DNA of 64,000 bases from an uncultured bacterium (GTDB taxonomy: Bacteria; Planctomycetota; UBA1135; GCA-002686595): NCBI GenBank assembly GCA_938075305.1, contig CALJGV010000007.1:248001-312000 (forward strand). Reading direction: 5' to 3'. This document shows, piece by piece, positions 11,685 to 20,788 of the stretch. Position 1 is the first letter of the stretch. The number at the start of each line of letters is the position of its first letter. The position numbers and the translations under genes are program-made. The notes beneath the pieces are model-generated. The model saw only the letters and a program-made list of their open reading frames with translations. It did no database searches and was not told the origin of the DNA.

Positions 11685-12392
11685 TCAGGCGTAGGGAATG
11701 GGGTCGGTGACCCCCGCCTCGGCGAACCCTGCGAGCCGGAGCTGGCAGGCGTCACACCGTCCGCAGGCGAGGGGCCGGCCGCCCGGCATCTCCACCGGGT
11801 CGTAGCAGGTGTGAGTCCATCCGAGGTCGACCCCGAGCTCGGCCGCGCGGCGGACGATGTCCGCCTTGGAGAGCGTCATCAGAGGGGCGTGCACCTTGAA
11901 GCGCTGGCCCTCCTCCGCGCCCGCCGCCGTGGCGAGGGTCGCCAGGGTCTCGAACGCGGCGAGGAACTCCGGTCGGCAGTCCGGATACCCCGAGTAGTCC
12001 ACGGCGTTCACGCCGACGAAGAGATCGGTCGCACCCAGCACCTCCGCCCAGCCGAGGGCCACGGAGAGGAAGACCGTGTTACGCGCCGGGACGTAGGTGC
12101 TCGGCACCCCCTGGCCGATCTCCTCGTGGTCCCTGTCCTTGGGGACGACGATGTCGTCGGTCAGGGACGAGCCGCCGAGGGCGGAGAGGTCCACGGTCAC
12201 CGTGCGGTGCTCCCCGGCGCCGAGCTCCCGGGCCACGCGCGCCGCGGCGTCCAGCTCGCAGGAGTGCCGCTGGCCGTAGCGGAACGAGAGGGCGTGGGCG
12301 TCGAAGCCCATGGCCTTCGCCTCGGCGAGGACCACGGCGGAGTCCATCCCCCCGGAGAGGAGGCAGACGGCGGTGCGGGGGTCGGGGGTCAT
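11685..12392 (-). CDS. queC: 7-cyano-7-deazaguanine synthase QueC
   Basis: Converts 7-carboxy-7-deazaguanine to preQ0 using ATP and ammonia, a step toward queuosine in tRNA. The PP-loop SGGMDS is at residues 13-18. Four zinc cysteines are visible at C196, C210, C213 and C216 ([11 protein letters not shown]). [20 protein letters not shown] and [18 protein letters not shown] are QueC hallmarks. The length of 235 aa is normal. It is divergent from the mrp gene across 185 bp. No other queuosine genes are in the window. Confidence 0.96.
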   Translation of the reverse strand: MTPDPRTAVCLLSGGMDSAVVLAEAKAMGFDAHALSFRYGQRHSCELDAAARVARELGAGEHRTVTVDLSALGGSSLTDDIVVPKDRDHEEIGQGVPSTYVPARNTVFLSVALGWAEVLGATDLFVGVNAVDYSGYPDCRPEFLAAFETLATLATAAGAEEGQRFKVHAPLMTLSKADIVRRAAELGVDLGWTHTCYDPVEMPGGRPLACGRCDACQLRLAGFAEAGVTDPIPYA

Positions 12393-12577
12393 GGGAGAGC
12401 GAGGAGTGGGGCCGCTTCTGGCCGCACGATATCCCGGCGCGGCCCGACCCGGGGGGTGATCTCGAGGCGATCCGCCCGGTGCAGCGGTTGCCGCGTTGAG
12501 ATTCCCGGCGCCCGGCCTAGGCTGGTGCGCCGCAACCCGAGCGACCCCCGCTCTTCCCCCCCCGCCCCGAGCTCCCC

Positions 12578-13756
12578 GTGTCCCACCCCGCCCCCACCCG
12601 CGACGCCGTCCTCCAAGCCCTCCGCGGCGTCATCGACCCCGACCTCGGCAAGGACATCGTCGAGCTCGGCTTCATCACCCGCTGCGAGATCAGCGACGCT
12701 GGCGGCGTGGACGTGGTGATCAACCTCACCACTCCCGCGTGCCCGGTGAAGGACCAGATGCGGGACCAGGCCCGCGGCCTGATCGAGGCCCTCGACGGGG
12801 TGACCTCGGTGGAGATCGAGATGACCGCCGAGGTGAAGGGGCCCAGCGGCCCGCCCCGGGACGCCGCCAAGGACGTCCGCCATATCGTGGCGGTCTCCTC
12901 GGGCAAGGGCGGCGTGGGCAAGAGCACGGTGACGGTCAACCTCGCCTGCGCCCTCGCCCAGACCGGGGCCCGCGTCGGGCTCCTCGACTGCGACGTCCAC
13001 GGCCCCGACGTCCCCATGATGATGGGGCTCGGGGGCCAGCCGGACCAGGCCGAGGTCGACGGGAAGACCAAGCTCGTCCCCAAGGAGCGGCGAGGCGTGA
13101 AGACGATGTCCATCGGCTACCTGGTCCCCGACGACCAGCCGGTGATCTGGCGCGGCCCGATGGTGCACAGCTTCATCCAGCAGATGCTCACCGACGTGGT
13201 CTGGGGCGAGCTCGACTACCTCCTCGTGGACATGCCGCCGGGGACCGGGGACGCACAGCTGTCCCTCGCCCAGGTGGTGCCGCTCTCCGGAGCCGTCCTC
13301 GTCACCACGCCCCAGGCCGTGGCGGCCTTCGACGTGACCAAGGCCATCTCCATGTTCCGCCAGGTCGACGTGCCGATCCTCGGCATCGTGGAGAACATGT
13401 CGGGGCTCGTCATGGAGGGCACGGTCGAGGGAGGCGAGGCTGGCGCGACCGTCGAGCTGCAGCTGGGCGCCGAGAAGGCGCAGGTCCAGCTGGAGGCCGG
13501 CGGGAAATTCCGCTCGACGTTCGAGGTCTTCGGGTCGGGCGGCGCCGAACGGCTCGGGCAGACCCACGGCTTCCCGGTCCTGGGGCACGTGCCCATCGAC
13601 CCTGGCGTCCGCTCCGGCGGGGATGACGGGGAGCCGATCGTCTCCGCCACGGGGGACGGCGACTCCGCGGCCGCGGACGCCCTTCGTGCCGTCGCGGGCC
13701 GGCTGGCGCAGCGGCTCGCCGTCAAGGCGTTCTCGAGCCTCCCGATCCTCGACTGA
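12578..13756 (+). CDS. mrp: Mrp/ApbC-type P-loop ATPase with N-terminal MIP18 (DUF59) domain, lacking the usual CxxC
   Basis: Family members bind and transfer Fe-S clusters in the cytoplasm. Residues 1-90 are a MIP18/DUF59 domain with TTPACPVKD (C55). The ATPase follows with the deviant Walker [10 protein letters not shown] (108-116), [12 protein letters not shown] and [11 protein letters not shown]. The start is GTG 12578, giving a normal N terminus. In most homologues ENMS is followed by a CPxC motif that holds the cluster. Here ENMSG (272-276) is followed by a roughly 40-residue cysteine-free insertion before [10 protein letters not shown]. Cluster transfer by the usual route is therefore doubtful, although family membership is certain. 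Confidence 0.9.
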   Translation: MSHPAPTRDAVLQALRGVIDPDLGKDIVELGFITRCEISDAGGVDVVINLTTPACPVKDQMRDQARGLIEALDGVTSVEIEMTAEVKGPSGPPRDAAKDVRHIVAVSSGKGGVGKSTVTVNLACALAQTGARVGLLDCDVHGPDVPMMMGLGGQPDQAEVDGKTKLVPKERRGVKTMSIGYLVPDDQPVIWRGPMVHSFIQQMLTDVVWGELDYLLVDMPPGTGDAQLSLAQVVPLSGAVLVTTPQAVAAFDVTKAISMFRQVDVPILGIVENMSGLVMEGTVEGGEAGATVELQLGAEKAQVQLEAGGKFRSTFEVFGSGGAERLGQTHGFPVLGHVPIDPGVRSGGDDGEPIVSATGDGDSAAADALRAVAGRLAQRLAVKAFSSLPILD

Positions 13757-13777
13757 GGGGGCCCTTGGTGGGCGGAC

Positions 13778-15379
13778 TCAGAGCCGCTCGCGCGCCTGGC
13801 GGAGGATCACCAGGGAGCCCGCGGGGTCCTCGATGACGACCTGCCTGGCGCCGCTCGCGAGCCGGCGTTCGGGCACCACGATCCGCAGGGCGTCACCGAG
13901 AGCGGCGAGCTCCGCCGTCAGGTTGGTGACCTCGAGGCGGAGGATCGCGGGGCCGGGGCGGAGCGTCACCTCCGGCAGGTCCTCGCGGAGGCCTCCAAGG
14001 GACTGCAGGACCACCGTCGCGCCGTCGCGGATCAGGGTGACCGCCTCGCCGGACGCGCGCTCTTCGCCGGGCTCGCACTCCACCTCTTCGAAGCGCAGCC
14101 GCTGGGTGTAGAACTCCAGGGTCGCCGGGACATCCTCGCAGCGGATGGTGGGCCCCAGGGCGAGGATCCGCGCCTCGGAGCCCGGGGCGGGCGCGGGAGC
14201 GACCTCGGCCAGCAGTCTCTCCAGGGCAGCCTGGAAGCGAACAGGCGACTCCAGGTGCGGCCAGTGGCCGGTCTCGGCGAGCAGCACCGCATCGAAGGAC
14301 GGGAGCAGCGCGCGGTTCCCGGCCACGTCCGTGGGGTTCACATCGGCGTTGATGCACCGGACTGGGCTGTCGATGATCCGCGTCGCGGGCTTGGGGTCGT
14401 AGGTCCCGAAGTGCTCCACCAGCGCGACCGCCATGTCCGGGTCGCACTTCACGGAGTCGGCCATGATGCGCGCCCGAGTCTCCGGCGAGGTCTCCGCGCG
14501 GATCAGCGCGGCGGTGAACTCACCCATGGCCGCCGGGAAGTCCTCGTTGAAGCGGGCCAGGTACGGCGCCATCCGCTCGGGGTCCGCCTCGCCCGCGAGT
14601 CGGTGCAGGGACTCCACCCCGACGATCGCCCCCACCCGGTCGGGGGCGCGCACCGCCGCCTCCAGGGCCACCGGGCCGCCCATGGAGTGGCCGATCAGCA
14701 CGGCGTCCCGGAGTCCCTCGCGCTCGAGGAGCCGCGCCACGTCATCGCCGAAGGCTGCGATCGTCCAGCGCGTCCGGGCCTGCGCCGCGGAGGCCCCGTG
14801 GCCCACGAGGTCCACCGAGTACACCCGGTAGGAGCGCGCCAGCGCAGAAGCTGTACTCGCCCACTGCTCCCCGTTGCCGCACCACCCGTGGATGAGCACC
14901 ACGGGGCGGCCCACTCCGGAGACGTTGAACGCCATGGCCTGGCCATCGGCGGTCTCCACCGCGCGCGTGGATTCCACACCTCCCGCCGGGTCCGCAGGCA
15001 GCGCCAGGAGGTCCCCCGTTGCTCCGAGCCCTGCGGCGGCCTCCTCGAGGGACTCGGGGGTGAGCGGGGTCTCGGACGGCCGTGGGGCATCGGCCCCATC
15101 AGGGCGCTCCACCGATACGCTTGGCCCCTCCGCCGACGCGGGTTCAGCGACGCTGACGGGAACGGTCTCCCCCGCCTGCGTAGCTTCCCGGCGAGGCTCC
15201 GAGGTGAGCGCGCCCCCACCGTCGGGTTGCGGCTCCGCCGAGGAGGACGAGGACACCCCCGGGGCCGACGGTTCCGCGGCGCTGACCGCCGAGGGCTCGG
15301 CCTCAGCAGGCGCGCTGGCGCACCCCTGCAACAGCGCGGATGCCGCCAGGAGGAGGCCGGTAATCGTCTGGCAGGCCAT
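13778..15379 (-). CDS. Lipoprotein with alpha/beta-hydrolase domain fused to a VOC (glyoxalase-like) domain
   Basis: A 533-residue lipoprotein: the lipobox is LLQGC (C20). A Ser/Ala/Pro/Glu-rich linker runs to about 140. The alpha/beta-hydrolase domain covers about 145-395, with HGWCGNGEQW (164-173, oxyanion region), nucleophile S232 in GHSMGG, and a candidate catalytic His in ETGHWPHLE (372 or 375). A vicinal-oxygen-chelate-like domain follows at about 406-530 (LGPTIRCEDVPATLEFYTQR, then a C-terminal VVIEDPAGSLVILRQ). VOC modules usually pair, so the single copy may dimerise or be structural. The substrate is unknown. Anchoring in a membrane is inferred. It converges on mrp. Confidence 0.82.
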   Translation of the reverse strand: MACQTITGLLLAASALLQGCASAPAEAEPSAVSAAEPSAPGVSSSSSAEPQPDGGGALTSEPRREATQAGETVPVSVAEPASAEGPSVSVERPDGADAPRPSETPLTPESLEEAAAGLGATGDLLALPADPAGGVESTRAVETADGQAMAFNVSGVGRPVVLIHGWCGNGEQWASTASALARSYRVYSVDLVGHGASAAQARTRWTIAAFGDDVARLLEREGLRDAVLIGHSMGGPVALEAAVRAPDRVGAIVGVESLHRLAGEADPERMAPYLARFNEDFPAAMGEFTAALIRAETSPETRARIMADSVKCDPDMAVALVEHFGTYDPKPATRIIDSPVRCINADVNPTDVAGNRALLPSFDAVLLAETGHWPHLESPVRFQAALERLLAEVAPAPAPGSEARILALGPTIRCEDVPATLEFYTQRLRFEEVECEPGEERASGEAVTLIRDGATVVLQSLGGLREDLPEVTLRPGPAILRLEVTNLTAELAALGDALRIVVPERRLASGARQVVIEDPAGSLVILRQARERL

Positions 15380-15480
15380 GGAGGTTGGGTGGCTTCGGGG
15401 CCGAGTACGGGGGAGTGAAGAGATCCACCCGGACGGTCGATGAGGGAACCGGGGCGGGACTCAGGGTCCTGGGTCCGCCC

Positions 15481-15538
15481 CCGACCCGGACGGACAGTTT
15501 GCCGCGCGGGCCCCTGAACGCAACTGTCCGCCCGTCGG
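15481..15538. repeat. Imperfect long inverted repeat
   Basis: A perfect 9-bp core CGGACAGTT (15491-15499) pairs with AACTGTCCG (15522-15530). The arms extend outward through CCGAC (15481) and GTCGG (ending 15538) with a small internal mismatch, giving arms of 17-19 nt around a 22-nt centre. It could be a transcription factor operator or an RNA stem. Confidence 0.5.
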
Positions 15539-15585
15539 TGCCTCGATCTGATCGCACGCCACAGAACCCGAACGCCAGCACCGTC

Positions 15586-15606
15586 GAAGGACGGTTATCG
15601 TCCTTC
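15586..15606. repeat. Perfect 8-bp dyad over a -10-like sequence
   Basis: GAAGGACG (15586-15593), loop GTTAT, CGTCCTTC (15599-15606). A -10-like TATCGT (15596-15601) lies inside it, about 50 nt before the BNR-gene start. It is a candidate operator overlapping a promoter. Confidence 0.45.
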
Positions 15607-15651
15607 AGGCCCCTCGCCACGCCCCCGTGGCCGCGCCACCCCCTCCCAGAC

Positions 15652-18600
15652 ATGATGCTCTCCAACGTCGTCCTCCACCTTCGCTCCCTCGCGCGCGCGC
15701 AAGCGCCGCTCCTTCGATCCAGAGCTGCGGCGCTCCCCGCCGCGCTCGTCGCCGCGACCCTCGCCGGCGCGTCACCCCAGGAGGAGGCCACCACCGAGGT
15801 CGCTCCCGAGGCGGAGGCACCCGCGGAAGAGCCGGAGCGCGAGCTCCCCGAGCGAGGCCCCACGAAGGTCGAGGGCAAGCTGCCCCTCGACTGGGTCGAC
15901 ACGCTCAAGTGGCGGTCCATCGGTCCCGCCAACATGGGCGGGCGCATCACGGACATCGCCGTGAACCCTGACGACGCGTCGGAGTACTGGATCTCCACCG
16001 CCGCCAGCGGCGTGCTGCACACGACCAACAACGGGGTCACCTACGAGCACCAGTTCACCAACCAGCGGACCTCCTCCGTGGGCGCGCTGGCCGTGGCGCC
16101 CTCCGACCCCACGCGGGTCTGGGCCGGCACCGGCGAGAACAACCCGCGCAACTCCGTCTCCTGGGGCGACGGGGTCTACATGTCGAAGGACAGCGGGGCG
16201 ACCTGGCGCTACGCGGGGCTGGGCGAGTCGTTTCAGATCAGCACCATCGTCGTGCACCCCGAGGACCCCGACGTGGTCTACGTGGGCGCCCTCGGCCGCC
16301 TCTGGGGTCCGAACGACGAGCGCGGGCTCTACAAGACGACCGACGGCGGCTTCACCTGGGAGCGCGTCTTCTTCGTGGACGGGGACACGGGGGTGATCGA
16401 GGTCAAGATGCACCCCGAGGACCCTGACACCATCGTGATCGCCAGCTACGAGCGGCGCCGCGACATGTTCGACACCAACGACCCCGCGGTGAAATGGGGG
16501 GACGGCTCCGGCATCCACCGCACCACGGACGGAGGTGCCACCTGGGAGCGCCTCGCTGAAGGGCTCCCCACCACCGAGCTCGGCCGGATCGGCCTGTGCT
16601 GGTCCGCCTCCCAGCCCGACAACCTCTTCGCGGTGGTCGAGACGGACAGGATCACCCAAGAGCCCGAGAACGCCGCCTGGTTCGGCGTCTCCTTCGAGAG
16701 CGCTGACCTCGGCGCCCGGGTCCGCTCGGTGACCGAGGAGTCCCCGGCCTCGGCCGCGGGCATGAAGGAGGGTGACATCATCCTTCGCATCGCCGACACG
16801 GCGATCCTCGATCAGACCCGCCTGCGCCGCGTGCTGCGGGACTACGTGGCCGGCGACGCCGCCAAGATCGAGGCGGTCCGTGATGGAGAGCTCGTGGAGA
16901 TGGAGATCACTTTCGACCGCAAGCCCGAGGAGGAAGAGGAGCGCCTCGACGTTCACGGTCGGCGCCGCGACGGCCCCTTCGGGATCGGCCTCGGCGGGCA
17001 GCGCTCCAACGCCCAGGACGAGCAGGGGGCCGACGGGTACCAGTACGGCGGCATCTTCAAGTCCGAGGATCGCGGCACCACGTGGAAGCGCATCAACTCG
17101 CTGAACCCGCGACCGATGTACTACAGCGAGATCCGCGTGGATCCCAGCGACGAGAACTACATCTACGTCGCGGGGACAAGGCTGCACAAGTCGAGCGATG
17201 GCGGCGCCACGTTCTCCAGTGACGGGCATGGCGGCGACGTCCACGTGGATCACCACGCCATGTGGGTCGACCCGGCGGACGGCCGGCACATCATCCTCGG
17301 CAACGACGGCGGCGTCTACGTCACCTACGACCGGATGGCCCACTGGAACCACCACAACCGGATGGCCATCGGGCAGTTCTACAACGTCACCGTCGGCCCC
17401 CGGATGAACTACATGGTCTACGGCGGCCTCCAGGACAACGGCTCCTGGGGCGGGCCATCCCGGACCAGCGACGGCGGCTCGACGAACAACGACTGGTTCA
17501 ACGTGGGCGGCGGCGACGGCTTCCGCTGCATCGTCGACCCGGGCAACCCCGACCTCGTCTACTACGAGAGCCAGAACGGCGGCATGGGCCGGCGCGACTT
17601 CGCCTCGGGCGAAGGCGGGTTCCTGAAACCGCGCGCGGGGCGCGGCGATGACGTCGAGTACCGATTCAACTGGAACACCCCGTTCCTGCTCTCGAACTTC
17701 AACAGCGAGATCTACTACAGCGCCGGAAACTACGTGTTCCGGTCGGTCCAGAAGGGCTCCGGCCAGCGCCGAATCTCCCCGGAGATCACGGCCACGGACC
17801 GCGGGAGCGCCGTCGCCCTCACCGAGTCTCCTCTGAGCCAGGACGTGCTCTACGTGGGCACCGATGACGGAGGACTGTGGATGACCGAGGACGGCGGCAC
17901 CGAGTGGGTCGACCTCATGGCCCTCAACGGGCCCTCCGAGCTCGACCCCGAGCCCGCCCCCGAGGGGGAGGAGGTCTCCGGTGATGCTGCGGAGGCCCCG
18001 GCCCCCAGGGCCAGCCGGGTCTCGCTCGTGGCCCCCGCTGCCGAGGGCACCCTCCAAGGCACCTGGGAGTGCAAGGCAGAGGGCAGCGGGATCGAGTCCG
18101 ACGACGACGGCAAGTTCACCGTGATGCTCGAGGTCGATGAGGCCGGCAAGGTCACCGGCACCCTCGACTCCGAGATCGGCTCCGGCCCCATCGAGGGCAC
18201 CGTGTGGGAGGCCGACAAGCAGCGCCTGATGTTCACCTTCAAGGGTGACGCCCTGACCCTCGCCTTCGACGCCAAGGCTGACCTGGAAGGGGGCACCATG
18301 AGCGGCACCATCGAGGCCGCCGGCGGCGCCTTCAGCTTCACCTGGACCGGGTCCCGCAGCGCGGACTCCGAGGCGGAGGCCGAGGCTCCCGCCGTCGAGC
18401 CCGCCGAGGAGCCCGCGGAGGAGCCCGCGGAGGCCGAGGCCGTCGCGGAGGCCGTCGTCGAGGACCCCGCCGAGCCCAAGAAGGCCAAGAAGAAGAAGAA
18501 GCTCAAGAACACCCTCGACCAGCTGCTGCCCGGCCGCCGGTACGTGAGCGACCTCAAGGCCTCGCGCCACGACCGCAAGACGGTCTATGCGACCTTCGAC

Positions 18601-19413
18601 GGGCACCGCTCCAATGACCTCGTCCCCCACGTGTTCGCCTCCAGCGACCTCGGCCGCAGCTGGCGCTCCCTGCGCGCCAACCTCCCCGACTCCGCAGGCT
18701 CGGCCCGGGCGATCCTCGAGGACGCTCGCAACGAGAACGTCCTCTACCTCGGGTGCGAGTTCGGGATCTACGTCTCCGTGGACAAGGGCGAGTCCTGGAC
18801 CCGGTTCAACAGCAACCTCCCCACCGTTCCGGTCCACGACCTCGCCCAGCACGAGGGGATGAACGAGCTGGTCGCCGGGACCCACGGCCGGAGCATCTGG
18901 ATCCTCGACGTGGGCGCGGTGTCCCAGATGACCGAGGAGGTCATGGAGGCGGACGCCACGCTCCTCAAGCCGACCGACGTACACCTCATGGCCCGCGGTA
19001 AGCGGCATGGTCAAACGGGCAACCACCTGTTCACCGGGACCAACCCCGAACAGGGGGCCGCCATCAGCTACGTCTTGAACCGCCGGGCCCGCGACCTGGC
19101 GGTGGAGATCCTCGACAGCGAGGGCAACGTCATCTCGACCCTCGACGCCGACGGATCCAAGGGCATGCACACCGTGCGCTGGAACCTCCGCCGTTCGAGC
19201 GGGGACGCGGGGCGTGGCCGCCGCGGCAGCCGGCGCTCCATGCCCGGCGTCTACGTCGTGCGGATGACCGCCGGCGGCGCGGTCCAGACGCAGTCGTTCG
19301 AGGTCCACAACGACCCCAAGCAGGCGACCACCGAGTGGATCGCCTTCGAGGAGGCCGAGGAAGAGCTCCAGCGCCTGTTCGACGAGAACGCGGCGGCCGC
19401 TGAGCGGGACTGA
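15652..19413 (+). CDS. Secreted BNR/sortilin-like beta-propeller protein with inserted PDZ domain
   Basis: A 1253-residue exported protein. The start is ATG 15652 (an ATG-ATG pair) because an Arg-containing n-region and hydrophobic stretch to about residue 42 form a signal peptide. At least eight Asp-box repeats (SxDxGxTW type) are readable, such as SKDSGATW, TTDGGFTW, TTDGGATW, SEDRGTTW, TEDGGTEW, SSDLGRSW and SVDKGESW, indicating one or two VPS10/BNR propellers. A PDZ domain interrupts them at about 342-425 (VTEESPASAAGMKEGDIILR). A lipocalin-like beta domain is at about 795-900, followed by an Ala/Glu-rich stretch and a lysine run (PKKAKKKKKLK). Such proteins are often labelled glycosyl hydrolase, but no catalytic acids are evident. 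A binding or assembly role seems likelier. Confidence 0.87.
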   Translation: MMLSNVVLHLRSLARAQAPLLRSRAAALPAALVAATLAGASPQEEATTEVAPEAEAPAEEPERELPERGPTKVEGKLPLDWVDTLKWRSIGPANMGGRITDIAVNPDDASEYWISTAASGVLHTTNNGVTYEHQFTNQRTSSVGALAVAPSDPTRVWAGTGENNPRNSVSWGDGVYMSKDSGATWRYAGLGESFQISTIVVHPEDPDVVYVGALGRLWGPNDERGLYKTTDGGFTWERVFFVDGDTGVIEVKMHPEDPDTIVIASYERRRDMFDTNDPAVKWGDGSGIHRTTDGGATWERLAEGLPTTELGRIGLCWSASQPDNLFAVVETDRITQEPENAAWFGVSFESADLGARVRSVTEESPASAAGMKEGDIILRIADTAILDQTRLRRVLRDYVAGDAAKIEAVRDGELVEMEITFDRKPEEEEERLDVHGRRRDGPFGIGLGGQRSNAQDEQGADGYQYGGIFKSEDRGTTWKRINSLNPRPMYYSEIRVDPSDENYIYVAGTRLHKSSDGGATFSSDGHGGDVHVDHHAMWVDPADGRHIILGNDGGVYVTYDRMAHWNHHNRMAIGQFYNVTVGPRMNYMVYGGLQDNGSWGGPSRTSDGGSTNNDWFNVGGGDGFRCIVDPGNPDLVYYESQNGGMGRRDFASGEGGFLKPRAGRGDDVEYRFNWNTPFLLSNFNSEIYYSAGNYVFRSVQKGSGQRRISPEITATDRGSAVALTESPLSQDVLYVGTDDGGLWMTEDGGTEWVDLMALNGPSELDPEPAPEGEEVSGDAAEAPAPRASRVSLVAPAAEGTLQGTWECKAEGSGIESDDDGKFTVMLEVDEAGKVTGTLDSEIGSGPIEGTVWEADKQRLMFTFKGDALTLAFDAKADLEGGTMSGTIEAAGGAFSFTWTGSRSADSEAEAEAPAVEPAEEPAEEPAEAEAVAEAVVEDPAEPKKAKKKKKLKNTLDQLLPGRRYVSDLKASRHDRKTVYATFDGHRSNDLVPHVFASSDLGRSWRSLRANLPDSAGSARAILEDARNENVLYLGCEFGIYVSVDKGESWTRFNSNLPTVPVHDLAQHEGMNELVAGTHGRSIWILDVGAVSQMTEEVMEADATLLKPTDVHLMARGKRHGQTGNHLFTGTNPEQGAAISYVLNRRARDLAVEILDSEGNVISTLDADGSKGMHTVRWNLRRSSGDAGRGRRGSRRSMPGVYVVRMTAGGAVQTQSFEVHNDPKQATTEWIAFEEAEEELQRLFDENAAAAERD

Positions 19414-19488
19414 GGCCGGCGCGGGGCCTCCTCCCCCATCTCCCCCGGCCCGGGCTGCGCGACGGCGGCCCGGGTCGGCGGGCCAAGC

Positions 19489-20358
19489 TCAGCGGAGCGC
19501 GGCCAGAATCGACCGCGTCGCGTGGCTCTTGTTGAGGGTGTAGAAGTGGAGCCCAGGAGCTCCGCCCTCGAGCAGGGCGCGACACTGGGTGATCGCGTAC
19601 TCGATCCCCGTGGCCATGACGGCGCCGGGGTCCTCCTTCACCGGGCGCAGCCGCCCCAGGAGGTCCTCGGGCAGGGACGCCCCGCACATCTTGGTGAAGC
19701 GCTCCACCTGGGTGACGTTGGTGACCGGCATGATCCCGGGCACGATCGGGATCGTGATCCCCGCCGCGCGGGCGCGCTCCACGAAGGACCAGTAGAGGTC
19801 GCTGTCGAAGAACAGCTGAGTCGTCAGGAAGGAGGCGCCCAGGTCCTGCTTCATGCGGGCGAAGCGCAGGTCCTCCTCGGCGGACGTGGCCTCGGGGTGG
19901 GCCTCCGGGTAGCAGGCTGCGCCGATGCACACGTCGTGCTTCTCGCTCAGGAAGCCGATGAGGTCCGTGGCGTTGGCGAAGCCGCCCTCGGTGACCTCGA
20001 AGTGCTCCACGCCGTCCGGCGCGTCCCCGCGCAGGGCGAGCACGTTGCGCACCCCGGACTGCTCCAGGCGATCCACCACGGCGCCGATCTCCTCCGCGGT
20101 CGACCCCACGCAGGTGAGGTGCGCGAGCCCGGTGAGGCCCAGCTCGTCCTGGATCCGCGTGATCACCGCGTGGGTCCGGTCCCGGGTCGACCCGCCGGCG
20201 CCGTAGGTCACGGAGATGAAGTCCGGCTCGACGCTCGCCTTCAGGTCCGCCGCGGTGCGCATGAGATTCTCAGCCCCCGCGTCCGTCTTGGGCGGGAAGA
20301 ACTCGAAGCTGAAGACAGGGTTCCCCGACTCGTAGAAGCGGGAGATGGGCTCGGCCAT
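19489..20358 (-). CDS. metF: 5,10-methylenetetrahydrofolate reductase
   Basis: An FAD enzyme that reduces 5,10-methylene-THF to 5-methyl-THF for methionine synthesis. The 289 residues match bacterial MetF in length and start with FSFEFFPPKTDAG (Glu20, the expected catalytic acid). Also present are ISVTYGAGGSTRDRT, LALRGDAPDG, IGAACYPEAHPEA and FLTTQLFFD. It is the last gene of the minus-strand acyl-CoA cluster: ATG 20358 begins 1 nt after the thioesterase stop. The metabolic link to the upstream genes is unclear, and it may simply share their transcript. Confidence 0.96.
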   Translation of the reverse strand: MAEPISRFYESGNPVFSFEFFPPKTDAGAENLMRTAADLKASVEPDFISVTYGAGGSTRDRTHAVITRIQDELGLTGLAHLTCVGSTAEEIGAVVDRLEQSGVRNVLALRGDAPDGVEHFEVTEGGFANATDLIGFLSEKHDVCIGAACYPEAHPEATSAEEDLRFARMKQDLGASFLTTQLFFDSDLYWSFVERARAAGITIPIVPGIMPVTNVTQVERFTKMCGASLPEDLLGRLRPVKEDPGAVMATGIEYAITQCRALLEGGAPGLHFYTLNKSHATRSILAALR

Positions 20359-20359
20359 T

Positions 20360-20788
20360 TCAGTCAGCCCTCACGTCGGGCTCTAGAAGCTCCTCGAAGC
20401 GCCCCCGGAACTCGTCGGGGATGGGGATGGGCTGCATGGAGTCGGTGTTGGTGCAGACGGTGATCATGCGAGCCTCGAGGTGAAGCCGGTCTGCGAGGTG
20501 GAAGCGATAGCGGAGGCCGAGGGAGGTCCGGCCGAGCTTGAAGCAGGTGACGGTGACGACGGGGCGGTCCCCGAAGCGCAGGGGCGTCTTGAAGTCGACC
20601 TCGGAGTGGACGAGCGGGAAACCCACGCGCTGCTCCTGGAGCAGATGGTAGTACCTCCGCCCAACGTGTTCCTCCCAGAGTCCTTCGAAGACGTCGTGGA
20701 CGTAGTCGAAGATGCGCGGGAAGTAGGCGATGCCGGCGGGGTCCACGTGCCCGAAGCGGACCTGGATGACGGTGTTGTAGGCGCTCAT
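20360..20788 (-). CDS. Acyl-CoA thioesterase, 4-hydroxybenzoyl-CoA thioesterase family
   Basis: A single-hotdog thioesterase of 142 residues that should release CoA from an acyl or aromatic acyl-CoA. The family signature RFGHVDPAGIAYFPRIFDYV includes the Asp that acts in the 4HBT class, followed by SEVDFKTPLRFGD. The ATG at 20788 overlaps the upstream stop (ATGA), which fixes the start over an upstream in-frame alternative. Its position below a benzoate-CoA-ligase-like gene suggests a related CoA ester as substrate, by inference. Confidence 0.88.
   Translation of the reverse strand: MSAYNTVIQVRFGHVDPAGIAYFPRIFDYVHDVFEGLWEEHVGRRYYHLLQEQRVGFPLVHSEVDFKTPLRFGDRPVVTVTCFKLGRTSLGLRYRFHLADRLHLEARMITVCTNTDSMQPIPIPDEFRGRFEELLEPDVRAD

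Larger units (their letters stand above)
15380..15651. promoter_or_regulatory. Divergent intergenic region with two dyads
   Basis: This 272-bp gap separates the hydrolase lipoprotein (minus) from the BNR-repeat gene (plus). It contains two inverted repeats, listed separately, and no supported coding sequence. The position between divergent starts suggests regulatory function. Confidence 0.4.

Noticed and set aside
18361-18510. Tandem GAG/GCC codon repeats in the BNR gene as a possible satellite or CRISPR-like repeat
   Set aside because: They encode an Ala/Glu linker in frame and have irregular units; no spacers.
15772-19308. A 1178-codon open frame on the minus strand opposite the BNR gene
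   Set aside because: It is antisense to a gene with clear repeats and a signal peptide. In GC-rich DNA the opposite strand often stays open. Its translation is low-complexity (Val/Gly/Asp/His) with no recognisable domain.
19446-19477. CCCGGGC / GCCCGGG hairpin between the BNR gene and metF as a terminator
   Set aside because: A 7-bp stem with a 12-nt loop and no T-run; expected by chance at this GC content.
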